Positions 34,281 to 42,750 of a stretch of DNA of 44,594 nucleotides are shown here, piece by piece (the first letter of the stretch is position 1; the number at the start of each line of letters is the position of its first letter). The notes beneath the pieces were generated by a model. It was not told the origin of the DNA. It was given only the letters and a program-made list of their open reading frames with translations, and did no database searches. Location: assembly GCA_004563195.1 (NCBI GenBank), contig SFTJ01000044.1, forward strand, positions 1 through 44,594, given 5' to 3'. Position numbers and translations under genes: made by a program. Source of the DNA: a bacterium. GTDB taxonomy: Bacteria; Bacteroidota; Bacteroidia; Bacteroidales; Muribaculaceae.

Positions 34281-34288
34281 CAAAGTTA
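34281..34288 (-). promoter_or_regulatory. -7 element for rlmL
   Basis: The plus-strand CAAAGTTA reads TAACTTTG on the minus strand. It implies a leader of about 110 nt. The rest of the 34169-34511 gap holds only this and the terminator below. Confidence 0.35.
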
Positions 34289-34400
34289 CGATTATTAATT
34301 GAGAATTGAAAGTAAAAACGGTGGCTAATGTGCGATGATAGAATAAGATGTGCAGTTTTTGTGGATTAGAGGATGTGGCGGTGGATGGTGGGATAAAAAG

Positions 34401-34436
34401 CGAGGGTGAGCCTCGATACTATCGGGCACACCCTCG
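34401..34436 (-). terminator. Terminator of the GIN-domain gene
   Basis: CGAGGGTG pairs with CACCCTCG around a loop of about 20 nt that can itself pair (CCTCGATA/TATCGGG). On the minus strand it is followed by CTTTTTATCCC. It lies 75 bp downstream of the stop at 34512. Confidence 0.75.
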
Positions 34437-34511
34437 GTGAATTATGTGTTTATAAGAAATAGAGTGCTGTGACGGTGCAATATGATGCTTGTCGAGATGA
34501 GAATCAGAGCC

Positions 34512-35141
34512 TTAGAAGATGGTGAATTTCACATCTTTAGCCACGAACGAAGCCTTTTGTAAGCTATTGTTGTCGGGACTGTCGAAGTTTCGGCTTACCA
34601 CATTGATGGCGGTTTCGCGAGTAAGGCAATCATCGCTGGTGACAGAGCCCAAAATGAGTTTGCCGGTGTTAGCGAGGTTGCACACCATCATATCGGCATT
34701 GAGGGCATAGAAGAAGATGTTGCCCGAGCCCTGCACAGAGCAAGAAAGTCGCTTGACGTCGGCGTCTTCTATCACCATAGTGCCATTGCCGGTTACGCTC
34801 ATCACCAATTGCGAAGCACGGAGATTGCCGCTGACGGTGATATCGGCATCGCCGTTATATTCCAAAGAGTGGAGTTGAGGAGCGCAGATGGTTACGGTGG
34901 TAGGAGCCTCGGCATTTTTGGCGCTGATAATGAGAGTGTTTTCTTCATATTCGAATGATACTTCGGCATCGTTAGCCATGATGCTCGGTTCGTTGCCGTC
35001 GACGAATTTCAAGTTCACATTATTGTTCACCTGAATGTTGGTGAAAGCGATGACGGGCAGTTCGTTGCCGTTAACCATAGATGAAGTGCCGAGAACGGCA
35101 AATGCTATTGCGAAAATCGAGAATAATTTTGAAGTTTTCAT
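34512..35141 (-). CDS. Exported GIN-domain protein (DUF2807-like)
   Basis: The 209 residues have a signal peptide (KLFSIFAIAFAVLGTSSMVNG). A repeating beta-strand pattern follows, with LNYxGxADI- and GSGNI-type turns: LHSLEYNGDADITVSGNLRA, LVMSVTGNGTMVIEDA and LSCSVQGSGNIFFYALNAD. This is the GIN/DUF2807 beta-solenoid head module found in many secreted Bacteroidota proteins, usually near ECF sigma or anti-sigma genes. The strands continue as NLANTGKLILGSVTSDD. Function unknown; it is expected in the periplasm or outer membrane. Confidence 0.75.
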   Translation of the reverse strand: MKTSKLFSIFAIAFAVLGTSSMVNGNELPVIAFTNIQVNNNVNLKFVDGNEPSIMANDAEVSFEYEENTLIISAKNAEAPTTVTICAPQLHSLEYNGDADITVSGNLRASQLVMSVTGNGTMVIEDADVKRLSCSVQGSGNIFFYALNADMMVCNLANTGKLILGSVTSDDCLTRETAINVVSRNFDSPDNNSLQKASFVAKDVKFTIF

Positions 35142-35696
35142 ATTGTAATAGTTTTAGTAGTTTGTTTTGTTGTTAATTTGTTTTGTTCGAAAAGTTTAGA
35201 TATTGAGCTCTTTTTCTAATTGTTACACCCATTAGACGTAGTGAGTAGAGAAAAAGTTTCAGCCAAAAAGGATTTTTTTGAAATAATTTTTGCGAGGCCG
35301 GTCAGGGGCATCAAAGATTGATGGCCATAGCACAGCCAAAGGCGTTGCTGACAATCACCTGCCCAAACACCGGCAACCCGCCTGAAGGATTCGAATTTTT
35401 TTTTAAGAATATGAAGTAGTTCGCGGAGACTCCCGGATTTTAACTTGCTCAAGATAGTGCTTTTGGCGTGTCGTGTGTGTTTTTTAGCAAAAGTATTTTA
35501 GAGATATGTGTCTAAACATATCCTTACGAGCATACATATACAATGATTGGATTTTGGCAATTCGATGGGTACGAGATATAACTGCCGAAGGTCTGTGTCG
35601 GAAAAATGGAGTTAAACAAGCATAATTATAGAGTTTTTTACAATTTACTTTGGGATGAGGGGCTTCTGAAAACCGGATTGGCGACAACAATTGTTG
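35142..35696. other. 555-bp intergenic gap; possible decayed element
   Basis: No recognisable gene is present. A GC-rich island (about 35295-35390) is embedded in A/T-rich DNA with poly-T and poly-A runs at its edges (35262-35282 and 35398-35408). A 78-codon minus-strand frame (35216-35452) spans it, but its composition and lack of start context do not support a protein. A small palindrome ATATGT/ACATAT is at 35513-35530. It may be a degraded insertion remnant. Confidence 0.35.
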
Positions 35697-36971
35697 TTAA
35701 TCTTTAAGGCATCCAATAGGAATTACGAACACTCCGTCATTTCTTTGGTAGGCATATTTTCCGGCAGCAATGATAACTGCCATAAATGATGGAGATGTCA
35801 TCTTTTGAATGTCGATAATCGACGCAAGTTTAATTAGATTCTCGGCACCTTCATTGATATTTTTTTCTCCGCCCAACTTTACTTCTATCAAGGCATAACT
35901 TCCGTTGCGGCGATGAAGTACAGCGTCGCATTCAAGACCATTACTGTCGCGATAGTGAAATAGTTTGCCATCGAGGGCTTCTGCGAATACTCGAAGGTCT
36001 CGTACTACCAAATCTTCAAAAAAGAATCCGAATGATTTTAAATCGCCAATCAAATCTTTCGGACCAAGACCCAATGCGGCAACTCCGATGCTTGGGTCAA
36101 CGAAGTGGCGCGTGTCGCTTGTGCGGATAGCTGCTTTGCTGCGAATGTTAGGATTCCATGCGGTCAAATCTTCGATTACGAATAGTTTTTTCAATGCCTG
36201 AATATAATCGATTAAAGTATCTTCGTCTAAAGTGTTCGAATCGTTGGCGAGCATATCTTTTTTGATAGTAGAATATGGAGCTGCCTGCGATATGTTTCTC
36301 GCATAAGAACGAAGCAGCAATTCGGCACGGGTGGCATTTCGCTTAACTCCGTCGACGCGCTGAATGTCGTTGTTGACTACGGAATCTACATAGTCGAAAG
36401 CCTGATCGAGTGCCACCTCCTTTGCTATCATAGTTGCCCATGGCCAGCCTCCACGGCATGTGAGAAACGCAATGTCGTCTAAAGTTAGAGGGTTACTTAC
36501 AGGTTCAATAGTTTTGCCATCGAAAAGGTCAGCTAAGCTCACACTGCCGTTTGATTCGCCCGATTCAAACAAACTCATAGGTCGCATCTTGATGTGGGCG
36601 AATCTCCCCGTACCACTATGAATGGTTTGAGTGGCTTCCGGTAGAACCGATGACCCTGTCAATATGAATTGAGAAGGCTCTCCTCTTTTGTCGATTTCAC
36701 TGCGTATAGAGTCCCATATTGCGGGTAAAACTTGCCATTCGTCGATTAGACGTGGCGTTTTGCCTTCCAATAATGTGCTTGGGCTTAGTTCAATCAATTC
36801 GGCACTCTGTTTTAGTACCATGGAGTCGCCTAAGTCGAGGAAACTTTCTGCCAACTGTTTTGCTGTGGTTGTCTTTCCACACCATTTGGGACCTTCGATT
36901 AATACTGCACCTTTGCCCTGCAATTTACGCTTGAGTATTTTATCTGAAATGCGTTGCTTGTATTTTGCCAT
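35697..36971 (-). CDS. AAA_14/DUF4143 ATPase
   Basis: The 424 residues have a Walker A GPKWCGKTTTAKQ (about 27-39), Walker B RLIDEWQ and sensor FILTGSSVLPEA, typical of AAA_14 ATPases. The C-terminal half includes VHLIEVKLGGEKNINEG-like sequence (ALIEVKLGGEKNINEGAENL), matching the DUF4143 nuclease-like fold with an E-x-K core. This family is abundant in Bacteroidales, with an unclear role in defence or DNA transactions. I chose the ATG at 36971; a GTG one codon upstream is possible. It is AT-rich and followed upstream by a 23-bp tandem repeat. It is probably accessory. Confidence 0.88.
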   Translation of the reverse strand: MAKYKQRISDKILKRKLQGKGAVLIEGPKWCGKTTTAKQLAESFLDLGDSMVLKQSAELIELSPSTLLEGKTPRLIDEWQVLPAIWDSIRSEIDKRGEPSQFILTGSSVLPEATQTIHSGTGRFAHIKMRPMSLFESGESNGSVSLADLFDGKTIEPVSNPLTLDDIAFLTCRGGWPWATMIAKEVALDQAFDYVDSVVNNDIQRVDGVKRNATRAELLLRSYARNISQAAPYSTIKKDMLANDSNTLDEDTLIDYIQALKKLFVIEDLTAWNPNIRSKAAIRTSDTRHFVDPSIGVAALGLGPKDLIGDLKSFGFFFEDLVVRDLRVFAEALDGKLFHYRDSNGLECDAVLHRRNGSYALIEVKLGGEKNINEGAENLIKLASIIDIQKMTSPSFMAVIIAAGKYAYQRNDGVFVIPIGCLKD

Positions 36972-37040
36972 CACTTTTTGCTTTTTGTTGTATGCAAATT
37001 TAATGTTACTATTTTAATAAAACAAATAAAATGAATAAAA

Positions 37041-37177
37041 TTCGGTGAAATGTGGCGGGTTTGTTCGGTGAAATATGGCGAGTTTGTTCGGTGAAATGTG
37101 GTGAGTTTGTTCGGTGAAATGTGGCGAGTTTGTTCGGTGAAATGTGGCGAGTTTATTCGGTGAAATGTGGTGAGATG
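37041..37177. repeat. 23-bp tandem repeat, about six units
   Basis: Units start at 37041, 37064, 37087, 37110, 37133 and 37156 (the last partial). Each begins TTCGGTGAAATGTGG and ends GTTTG, with single-base variation (T/C, G/A). The spacing is constant at 23 bp with no spacers, so this is a minisatellite and not CRISPR. It lies in the gap between the divergent AAA_14 gene and the DUF2723 gene and would be in the 5' leader region of one of them. Confidence 0.9.
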
Positions 37178-37239
37178 CGTTTTGGGAGTAGTGGATTGGA
37201 CTGAAAATGTGTAAAAAGTGTGAAAGTGAGCCGAGTAAT

Positions 37240-37270
37240 TTTGATAATGCGCCCAATTGCACTAATTTTG
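37240..37270 (+). promoter_or_regulatory. Bacteroidota promoter for the DUF2723 gene
   Basis: -33 TTTG (37240-37243), a 19-bp spacer, then -7 TAATTTTG (37263-37270). This is the best consensus promoter in the window. The predicted leader is about 49 nt before the ATG at 37323. Confidence 0.65.
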
Positions 37271-37322
37271 TAGGTCAATATGCCCAAAAGGCAAATAAAG
37301 GAGAAAATTAACTACATCACTG

Positions 37323-40300
37323 ATGAAGAAATATAATTTGATTAACAATTCGCTGGGGTGGCTGATGTTTGCAATAGCAGCAGTTACCTATTTGCTCACG
37401 TTGGAGCCAACAGCAAGTTTCTGGGACTGCCCGGAATTTATCTCGCAGGGGTATAAACTTGAAATCGGACACCCACCCGGAAACCCGATTTTTATGCTTG
37501 CTGCGCGTTTTGTGATAAACTTTGTGAGCGACCCGTCGCAAGTGTCGGTGGCAGTGAATGTGATGAGTGCCATCCTGTCGGCGCTTACCATATTGCTTCT
37601 GTTTTGGACTATCACGCACTTGGTGCGACGTTTGGTGGTGCCTGACGGAAAAGAAGCAGAGATGACATGGAGCCAATATTTGGCAGTGTTTGGCAGCGGT
37701 GTAGCCGGAGCGTTGGCTTTTACATGGAGTGACACATTCTGGTACTCGGCAGTAGAGGCAGAGGTTTATGCCTTCTCATCGTTCTGCACAGCGCTGGTGT
37801 TCTGGCTCATTCTCAAGTGGGAAAACCGAGCCGATGAGGCCAATAGCGACCGTTATTTGATATTGATAGCCTATGTGATAGGTGTCTCGATAGCCGTGCA
37901 CTTGCTCAACTTGCTGTGCATACCCGCCATCGTGCTGGTGTTCTACTATCGCAAGTGGAAAGAAACCTCGGTAAAGGGTTCGCTTATGGCATTGGGCGTA
38001 TCGTTTGTGATAATAGCCCTGATACTCTACGGATTGGTACCGGGATTTGTGAATGCGGCTCAGATGGTGGAATTGTTCTGCGTCAACACACTTGGCTTGC
38101 CTTACAATTCGGGTGTGCTGCTATATACCATTATCGACTTTGTGGTGTTCGGTTGGTGCTTGTATGAACTGTATCGCCAGCAGAATGCCATGCGCATCAA
38201 GGTGTCGTTTATGGCGGCAGTGGTGCTCTCGGGCATGCTCTTCTTGGGCGGAGGATGGTTTATCCCCACAGTGCTGATATTGGCACTCGGCATCTATCTC
38301 TTCCGCTACTGCAAGCGCATACCGGTGCGCATACTCACCATCACGGCGCTGAGCATATTGGTAATATTTATAGGTTACTCGTCGTATGCCCTTATCTTGA
38401 TTCGCTCAAATTCGCATACGCCAATCAATCAAAACTCGCCCGACAACGTGTTCTCGCTTGCCACATATCTCAATCGAGAGCAGTATGGCGACCGCCCGTT
38501 GCTCTACGGACAGACATTCAATGCCGGCATAGTGTATCAGCAGAACGGCAACGGCGGATATAGCGCAGTGGTTAAGGAAGGCAAGGCCCTCTATGCCAAG
38601 ACAGTAAGCGACGACCGCAATGCGCCGCAAGAGTATAAGATGACCGGACACTCGGAGAAGTATAAGACCAACCCCGAACTCGATATGCTGTTCCCGCGCA
38701 TGTATAGTGGAGCACATGCCAACGAATATCGCCAATGGACCGGCATGACCGGCACCAATGTAGAAGCCACTACACGCCTCGACCGCGATGGCAATGTGGT
38801 AGCCACCGAGAATAAGATAAAGCCTACATTTATCGAAAACCTGCAGTTCTTCCTCGATTATCAGGTCAACTACATGTATTGGCGCTACTTTATGTGGAAC
38901 TTTGCCGGACGCCAGAACGACATATCGGCACAGGGAGAGATAAACCACGGCAACTGGATAAGCGGCATACCATTTATTGATAATCTGCGTCTTGGCGACC
39001 AAAGTTTGCTTCCCGATGACTTCGGTGCAGGCAACAAGGGCCGCAACGTGTTCTATATGTTGCCATTGCTGCTCGGTTTGGTGGGCTTGTTGTGGCAAGC
39101 CTATGCCGGCAAGCGCGGCATCGAGCAGTTCTGGGTAATATTCTTCCTGTTCTTTATGACAGGACTTGCCATTGTAATCTATCTGAACCAAACCCCGAGC
39201 CAGCCACGCGAACGCGACTACTCGTTTGCGGGTTCGTTCTACGCCTTTGCCATCTGGATAGGTATGGGCGTGGCAGGATTGTGGCGCTTGCTGGTGATGG
39301 CACTCAATAAGATGAAAAATCGCAAGGAAGGCAGCGAAAGCGAGTCGCAACGCCTTGTGGCAGCCGCTTTGGCAGCCTTGGTGGGACTTGGTGTGCCATT
39401 GCAGATGGTGAGCCAGACATGGGACGACCACGACCGCAGCGGCCGATACCCGGCACGCGACTTCGGTATGAACTACCTGTCGAGTCTCGACCCCAATGCC
39501 ATCATCTTCACCAACGGCGATAACGATACCTTCCCACTATGGTATTGCCAGGAAGTGGAAGGCTATCGCACCGATGTGCGCGTAATCAACTTGTCGTATC
39601 TCTCAACCGACTGGTATATCGACCAAATGCGATACCCCACCTACGACTCCGCACCGGTGCCGATGCTTGCGCAAGAGACCACCTATGCCTACGATAATCG
39701 ACAGTTCAACTACTTCATCGAGCCCGATACCACACCGGTGCCTGTGCTCAAGTCGCTCGAATATCTCTATTCGCCGGCACACGACAAAAATGCTTGGAAC
39801 CTGAGCGAATTTAAGTATCCGGTAATGTATATTCCGGTGGATGCCGATGCAGCCGTCAAGGCCGGCGTGGTGAGCGAAAGCAAGCGCGATGCCATTCAGG
39901 AATTCATATTTGTAGACTTGCTCAACGACCAGTATATCGGGTCGGACCAAGCCATCAGCTGCAGCGGAACCATGACGCTCGACATCCTTGCATCATCGAT
40001 AGCCGAAGGCTGGAAACGTCCTGTGTATGTGGCAATGACAGTGCCCGAAAAGTATTACCTCGGTCTGCAACCATATATGCAGAACACAGGTATGGCATAT
40101 CAAGTGACCCCGATACGCCGCCTCGGCCCCGATGGCGAAATCACCACCAACACCGACAAGGCGTATGAAAACGTTACCAAGCGTTTCCGCTGGGCAGGCA
40201 TCGACAAAGCCGAGCCGGGTAGCCTCTACCTCGACGAAACCATTCGCCGCATGGTTAGCACCACTCGTTCTACGATGAGCGACTTGGCATATATGCTCGT

Positions 40301-40868
40301 ATACGAAGGAGCTGAAGCAGTGATTAAGGCAAAGAAAGAAACTTCGGACGAGGAAATAGCTAAACTTAAGGCTTACTCCGACGACCGCTTCAATAAGGCT
40401 CGCAATGTGCTCAAGTTGATGGAAGAAAAATTGCCTGCCAAGGCATGTCCTTACTCAATAATGCAAGGTATGACCATAGCGCAGACATGGGACTTCCTCT
40501 CGCAGTACACCGAACTTGAGGCCGACAAAAAGCATACCCTCGACCTTCTCGAAGCCGAGATTATGCACTACGGCCAATATGCACGCTACTATCAGTCGCT
40601 CGATTCGAGCATGTATAGCCGCTTGACACGCGATGACTATTATGTAGACCAACGCTACTTGGGCACGATGATATATCTGCTCAACGACCTCTCGAAGGAA
40701 CGCGCCGAGGCAGTGACCAAGCGACTGACTATAGAGGGTGTGAATGTGACTCGTACGCTGGGCTTCCTCACCAACAAGCAAGAGGCCGCCGACGAAGCAG
40801 CCGAGCCGGAGGTTAGTGAAGAGGAGGTAGTAGCAGCCGACACCACCGCCGACATGGTGCAATGGTGA
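37323..40868 (+). CDS. DUF2723 membrane protein (GT117-type, predicted glycosyltransferase)
   Basis: The 1181 residues have an N-terminal half with about ten to twelve TM helices, starting NNSLGWLMFAIAAVTYLLTL, with the family block EPTASFWDCPEFISQGYKLE and GHPPGNPIF. A large soluble region follows (from about 330), including NQNSPDNVFSLATYLNREQYG and TNGDNDTFPLWYCQEVEGYRTDVRVIN. A second small TM cluster lies about 575-660. This matches DUF2723, grouped with PMT-type GT-C glycosyltransferases and conserved in Bacteroidota. A role in surface or protein glycosylation is inference. The C-terminal about 300 residues are uncharacterised and helical. Confidence 0.88.
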   Translation: MKKYNLINNSLGWLMFAIAAVTYLLTLEPTASFWDCPEFISQGYKLEIGHPPGNPIFMLAARFVINFVSDPSQVSVAVNVMSAILSALTILLLFWTITHLVRRLVVPDGKEAEMTWSQYLAVFGSGVAGALAFTWSDTFWYSAVEAEVYAFSSFCTALVFWLILKWENRADEANSDRYLILIAYVIGVSIAVHLLNLLCIPAIVLVFYYRKWKETSVKGSLMALGVSFVIIALILYGLVPGFVNAAQMVELFCVNTLGLPYNSGVLLYTIIDFVVFGWCLYELYRQQNAMRIKVSFMAAVVLSGMLFLGGGWFIPTVLILALGIYLFRYCKRIPVRILTITALSILVIFIGYSSYALILIRSNSHTPINQNSPDNVFSLATYLNREQYGDRPLLYGQTFNAGIVYQQNGNGGYSAVVKEGKALYAKTVSDDRNAPQEYKMTGHSEKYKTNPELDMLFPRMYSGAHANEYRQWTGMTGTNVEATTRLDRDGNVVATENKIKPTFIENLQFFLDYQVNYMYWRYFMWNFAGRQNDISAQGEINHGNWISGIPFIDNLRLGDQSLLPDDFGAGNKGRNVFYMLPLLLGLVGLLWQAYAGKRGIEQFWVIFFLFFMTGLAIVIYLNQTPSQPRERDYSFAGSFYAFAIWIGMGVAGLWRLLVMALNKMKNRKEGSESESQRLVAAALAALVGLGVPLQMVSQTWDDHDRSGRYPARDFGMNYLSSLDPNAIIFTNGDNDTFPLWYCQEVEGYRTDVRVINLSYLSTDWYIDQMRYPTYDSAPVPMLAQETTYAYDNRQFNYFIEPDTTPVPVLKSLEYLYSPAHDKNAWNLSEFKYPVMYIPVDADAAVKAGVVSESKRDAIQEFIFVDLLNDQYIGSDQAISCSGTMTLDILASSIAEGWKRPVYVAMTVPEKYYLGLQPYMQNTGMAYQVTPIRRLGPDGEITTNTDKAYENVTKRFRWAGIDKAEPGSLYLDETIRRMVSTTRSTMSDLAYMLVYEGAEAVIKAKKETSDEEIAKLKAYSDDRFNKARNVLKLMEEKLPAKACPYSIMQGMTIAQTWDFLSQYTELEADKKHTLDLLEAEIMHYGQYARYYQSLDSSMYSRLTRDDYYVDQRYLGTMIYLLNDLSKERAEAVTKRLTIEGVNVTRTLGFLTNKQEAADEAAEPEVSEEEVVAADTTADMVQW

Positions 40869-40903
40869 TGAGCAAGCATAAGTCTTGAATGAAACATATA
40901 CCG

Positions 40904-40946
40904 GCGACGGTGGTCGTGGGCAAAAATATGCCACGGCGACCGTCGC
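40904..40946. other. Strong hairpin between the DUF2723 and deacetylase genes
   Basis: A 16-bp near-perfect stem: GCGACGGTGGTCGTGG pairs with CCACGGCGACCGTCGC, with one mismatch and one G:U, and a 11-nt loop. It is followed by TATATAATTATCC rather than a T run, so it may be a processing or attenuation element, or a factor-independent terminator of low quality. Confidence 0.65.
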
Positions 40947-41010
40947 TATATAATTATCCACCGCCACCCGGCAGTAGGGTGGCTCAGAATTACTATTTAC
41001 TGTTACAATC

Positions 41011-41640
41011 ATGTTTACGAAATTTGTGGTACAGCCGCCGCTACTCTATAGAATGCTTTTTCCGGAGTGCGTGTGGCGCATACATAAGAAGCAAAAAGCG
41101 GTGTATCTCACCTTCGACGACGGCCCGATACCAGAGGTGACGCCGTGGGTGCTCGACACGCTCGATGCTTACGGCGTGAAAGCCACCTTCTTTATGGTGG
41201 GCGACAATGCCGCCCGACATCCCGAGTTGGTGGAAGAAGTGCTTCGCCGCGGCCACAGCGTGGGCAATCATACCATGAATCACCTGCAAGGACGCAAGGT
41301 GAAGACCGATGCCTACGTTGCCAATGTGGAGAAAGCCAATGCATTGCTGCATACCAATCTGTTTCGACCGCCGCACGGACTGATGCGTTGGGCGCAGTCG
41401 AAGTTGCTGCGTTCGAATTATGCTTTGATAATGTATGATGTAGTGACTCGCGATTATGCGCGAAATATCGACGGAGAAGGCGTTTTGGAGAATGTGAAAC
41501 GCTTTGCGCGTCGTGGCTCGATAATAGTGTTTCACGATTCGCTCAAGGCAGAGAAAAACATGAAATATGCCTTGCCGCGCGCTATAGAATGGCTCAAAGA
41601 GAATGGCTACACACTCGAACCAATACCCATGCAGCGTTAA
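41011..41640 (+). CDS. Polysaccharide deacetylase (NodB fold)
   Basis: The 209 residues carry the NodB motifs: TFDDGP (Asp36/37, catalytic base and metal), HxxxH metal pair at His87 and His91 (GNHTMNHL), RPPHG and IIVFHDSLK with the last catalytic His. This is a carbohydrate esterase family 4 enzyme that removes N-acetyl groups from peptidoglycan or polysaccharide. There is no strong N-terminal signal, so it may be cytosolic or held by the hydrophobic start. It overlaps queG by 38 bp. Its immediate upstream gap carries the hairpin at 40904-40946. Confidence 0.88.
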   Translation: MFTKFVVQPPLLYRMLFPECVWRIHKKQKAVYLTFDDGPIPEVTPWVLDTLDAYGVKATFFMVGDNAARHPELVEEVLRRGHSVGNHTMNHLQGRKVKTDAYVANVEKANALLHTNLFRPPHGLMRWAQSKLLRSNYALIMYDVVTRDYARNIDGEGVLENVKRFARRGSIIVFHDSLKAEKNMKYALPRAIEWLKENGYTLEPIPMQR

Positions 41641-42535
41641 GCAAGCCATAAAGCAGCAAGCCGGCCTGCTGGGCTTCGAGGCGTGCGGAATGGCAGAGGC
41701 AGGGCGTGTGAGCGCCGAGGCCTCGCTGCGCTATAGCCGATGGTTGGCAGCCGGGCATCACGACTGTATGCAATATGCCGAACGCTACTGCGATGTGCGC
41801 GACGATGTGACACTGCTCCTGCCCGAGGCACGCACGGTGATATCGGTGGCACTGAACTATTATCACGAGCAATGTCAGCGCCCCGATGTGCCGCAGATAG
41901 CCCGTTATGCCTACGGCAACGATTATCATGAAGTGATGCGAAGCAAATTGCTGCAACTTGCGGCATTTATCGAGCATCAAACCGGTGCCGCCACTCGCGT
42001 GTGTGTAGATACAGCCCCGATACGCGAAAAATATTGGGCACAACAAGCCGGAATAGGTTTTGTGGGGCGAAACAATCTGCTTATCCTGCCCGGAAAGGGC
42101 TCATTTTTCTTTCTTGGCGAAGTGGTCACAACCTTGGCACTTGAGCCCGACGAGCCATGCACTATGGCTTGCGGAGAGTGCCGCCGTTGCGTGGAAGCGT
42201 GTCCCGGAGGAGCGCTGAGTGCCGATGGCAGCGCCGCCGATGCCCGCCGATGCCTCTCGTGCCAGCTTATAGAGCGCCGAGGAGAATTGCCCGAATGGGT
42301 AGCGCAAGTCAAAGGCGAACGCCTGTATGGGTGCGACGAGTGCCAACTCTGCTGTCCGCATAATGCCAAGGCGCAGCCCACCGGCGAGCCCCTCTTTGCT
42401 CCCCGCAAGGAGATACTCAACCTCACAGCCGCCGACATCGAGGCGATGACCCAGCCCCAATTCAGCCGAATCTTCGCCCACAGCGCTATAAAGCGCGCCA
42501 AACTTGAAGGCCTGAAGCGAAATCTGAAGAGATAA
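41603..42535 (+). CDS. queG: Epoxyqueuosine reductase
   Basis: The 310 residues carry the QueG landmarks: CVDTAPIREKYWAQQAGIGF, GRNNLLILPGKGSFFFLGEV, and two [4Fe-4S] clusters CGECRRCVEACPGGAL and CDECQLCCPHNAK. It reduces epoxyqueuosine to queuosine in the last step of tRNA modification, using a cobalamin cofactor. The start overlaps the 3' end of the deacetylase gene by 38 bp, and no better in-frame start exists after the overlap. Length fits the short QueG form; a HEAT domain is missing, as in many Bacteroidota. Confidence 0.93.
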   Translation: MATHSNQYPCSVKQAIKQQAGLLGFEACGMAEAGRVSAEASLRYSRWLAAGHHDCMQYAERYCDVRDDVTLLLPEARTVISVALNYYHEQCQRPDVPQIARYAYGNDYHEVMRSKLLQLAAFIEHQTGAATRVCVDTAPIREKYWAQQAGIGFVGRNNLLILPGKGSFFFLGEVVTTLALEPDEPCTMACGECRRCVEACPGGALSADGSAADARRCLSCQLIERRGELPEWVAQVKGERLYGCDECQLCCPHNAKAQPTGEPLFAPRKEILNLTAADIEAMTQPQFSRIFAHSAIKRAKLEGLKRNLKR

Positions 42536-42750
42536 GGCGCCGGCTGATTGTATAATTGATTTGTATTCACAGATTTACACAATATGCTGTGGGGAGGTAT
42601 TTCTCGCAGATTTCGCAGATTTTTTAGCGGAGACTTTGGGAAGACCGTTAATAATTTTTCAGAGTCAGCGTGAGTTTTCGGTGTAGAAATGCGTATTATT
42701 TGCACAAAAAGGCATATATTTACAGCAAAAATCACAATATAATATCCAAT
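42536..42750. other. Intergenic region with short CACAGATTT/CGCAGATTT-type repeats
   Basis: Positions 42567-42585 (ATTCACAGATTTACACAAT) and 42602-42622 (CTCGCAGATTTCGCAGATTT) are degenerate direct repeats of the type also seen at 7451-7491. No gene is visible. A -7-like TATATTTA (42715-42722) is a weak promoter candidate for the next gene. Confidence 0.45.

Noticed and set aside
35216..35452. 78-codon minus-strand gene
   Set aside because: No promoter, no known domain, and the frame crosses poly-A and GC-rich blocks. It looks like chance.
37041..37177. Possible CRISPR array
   Set aside because: The units abut at a constant 23 bp with no unique spacers, and no cas gene is in the window.
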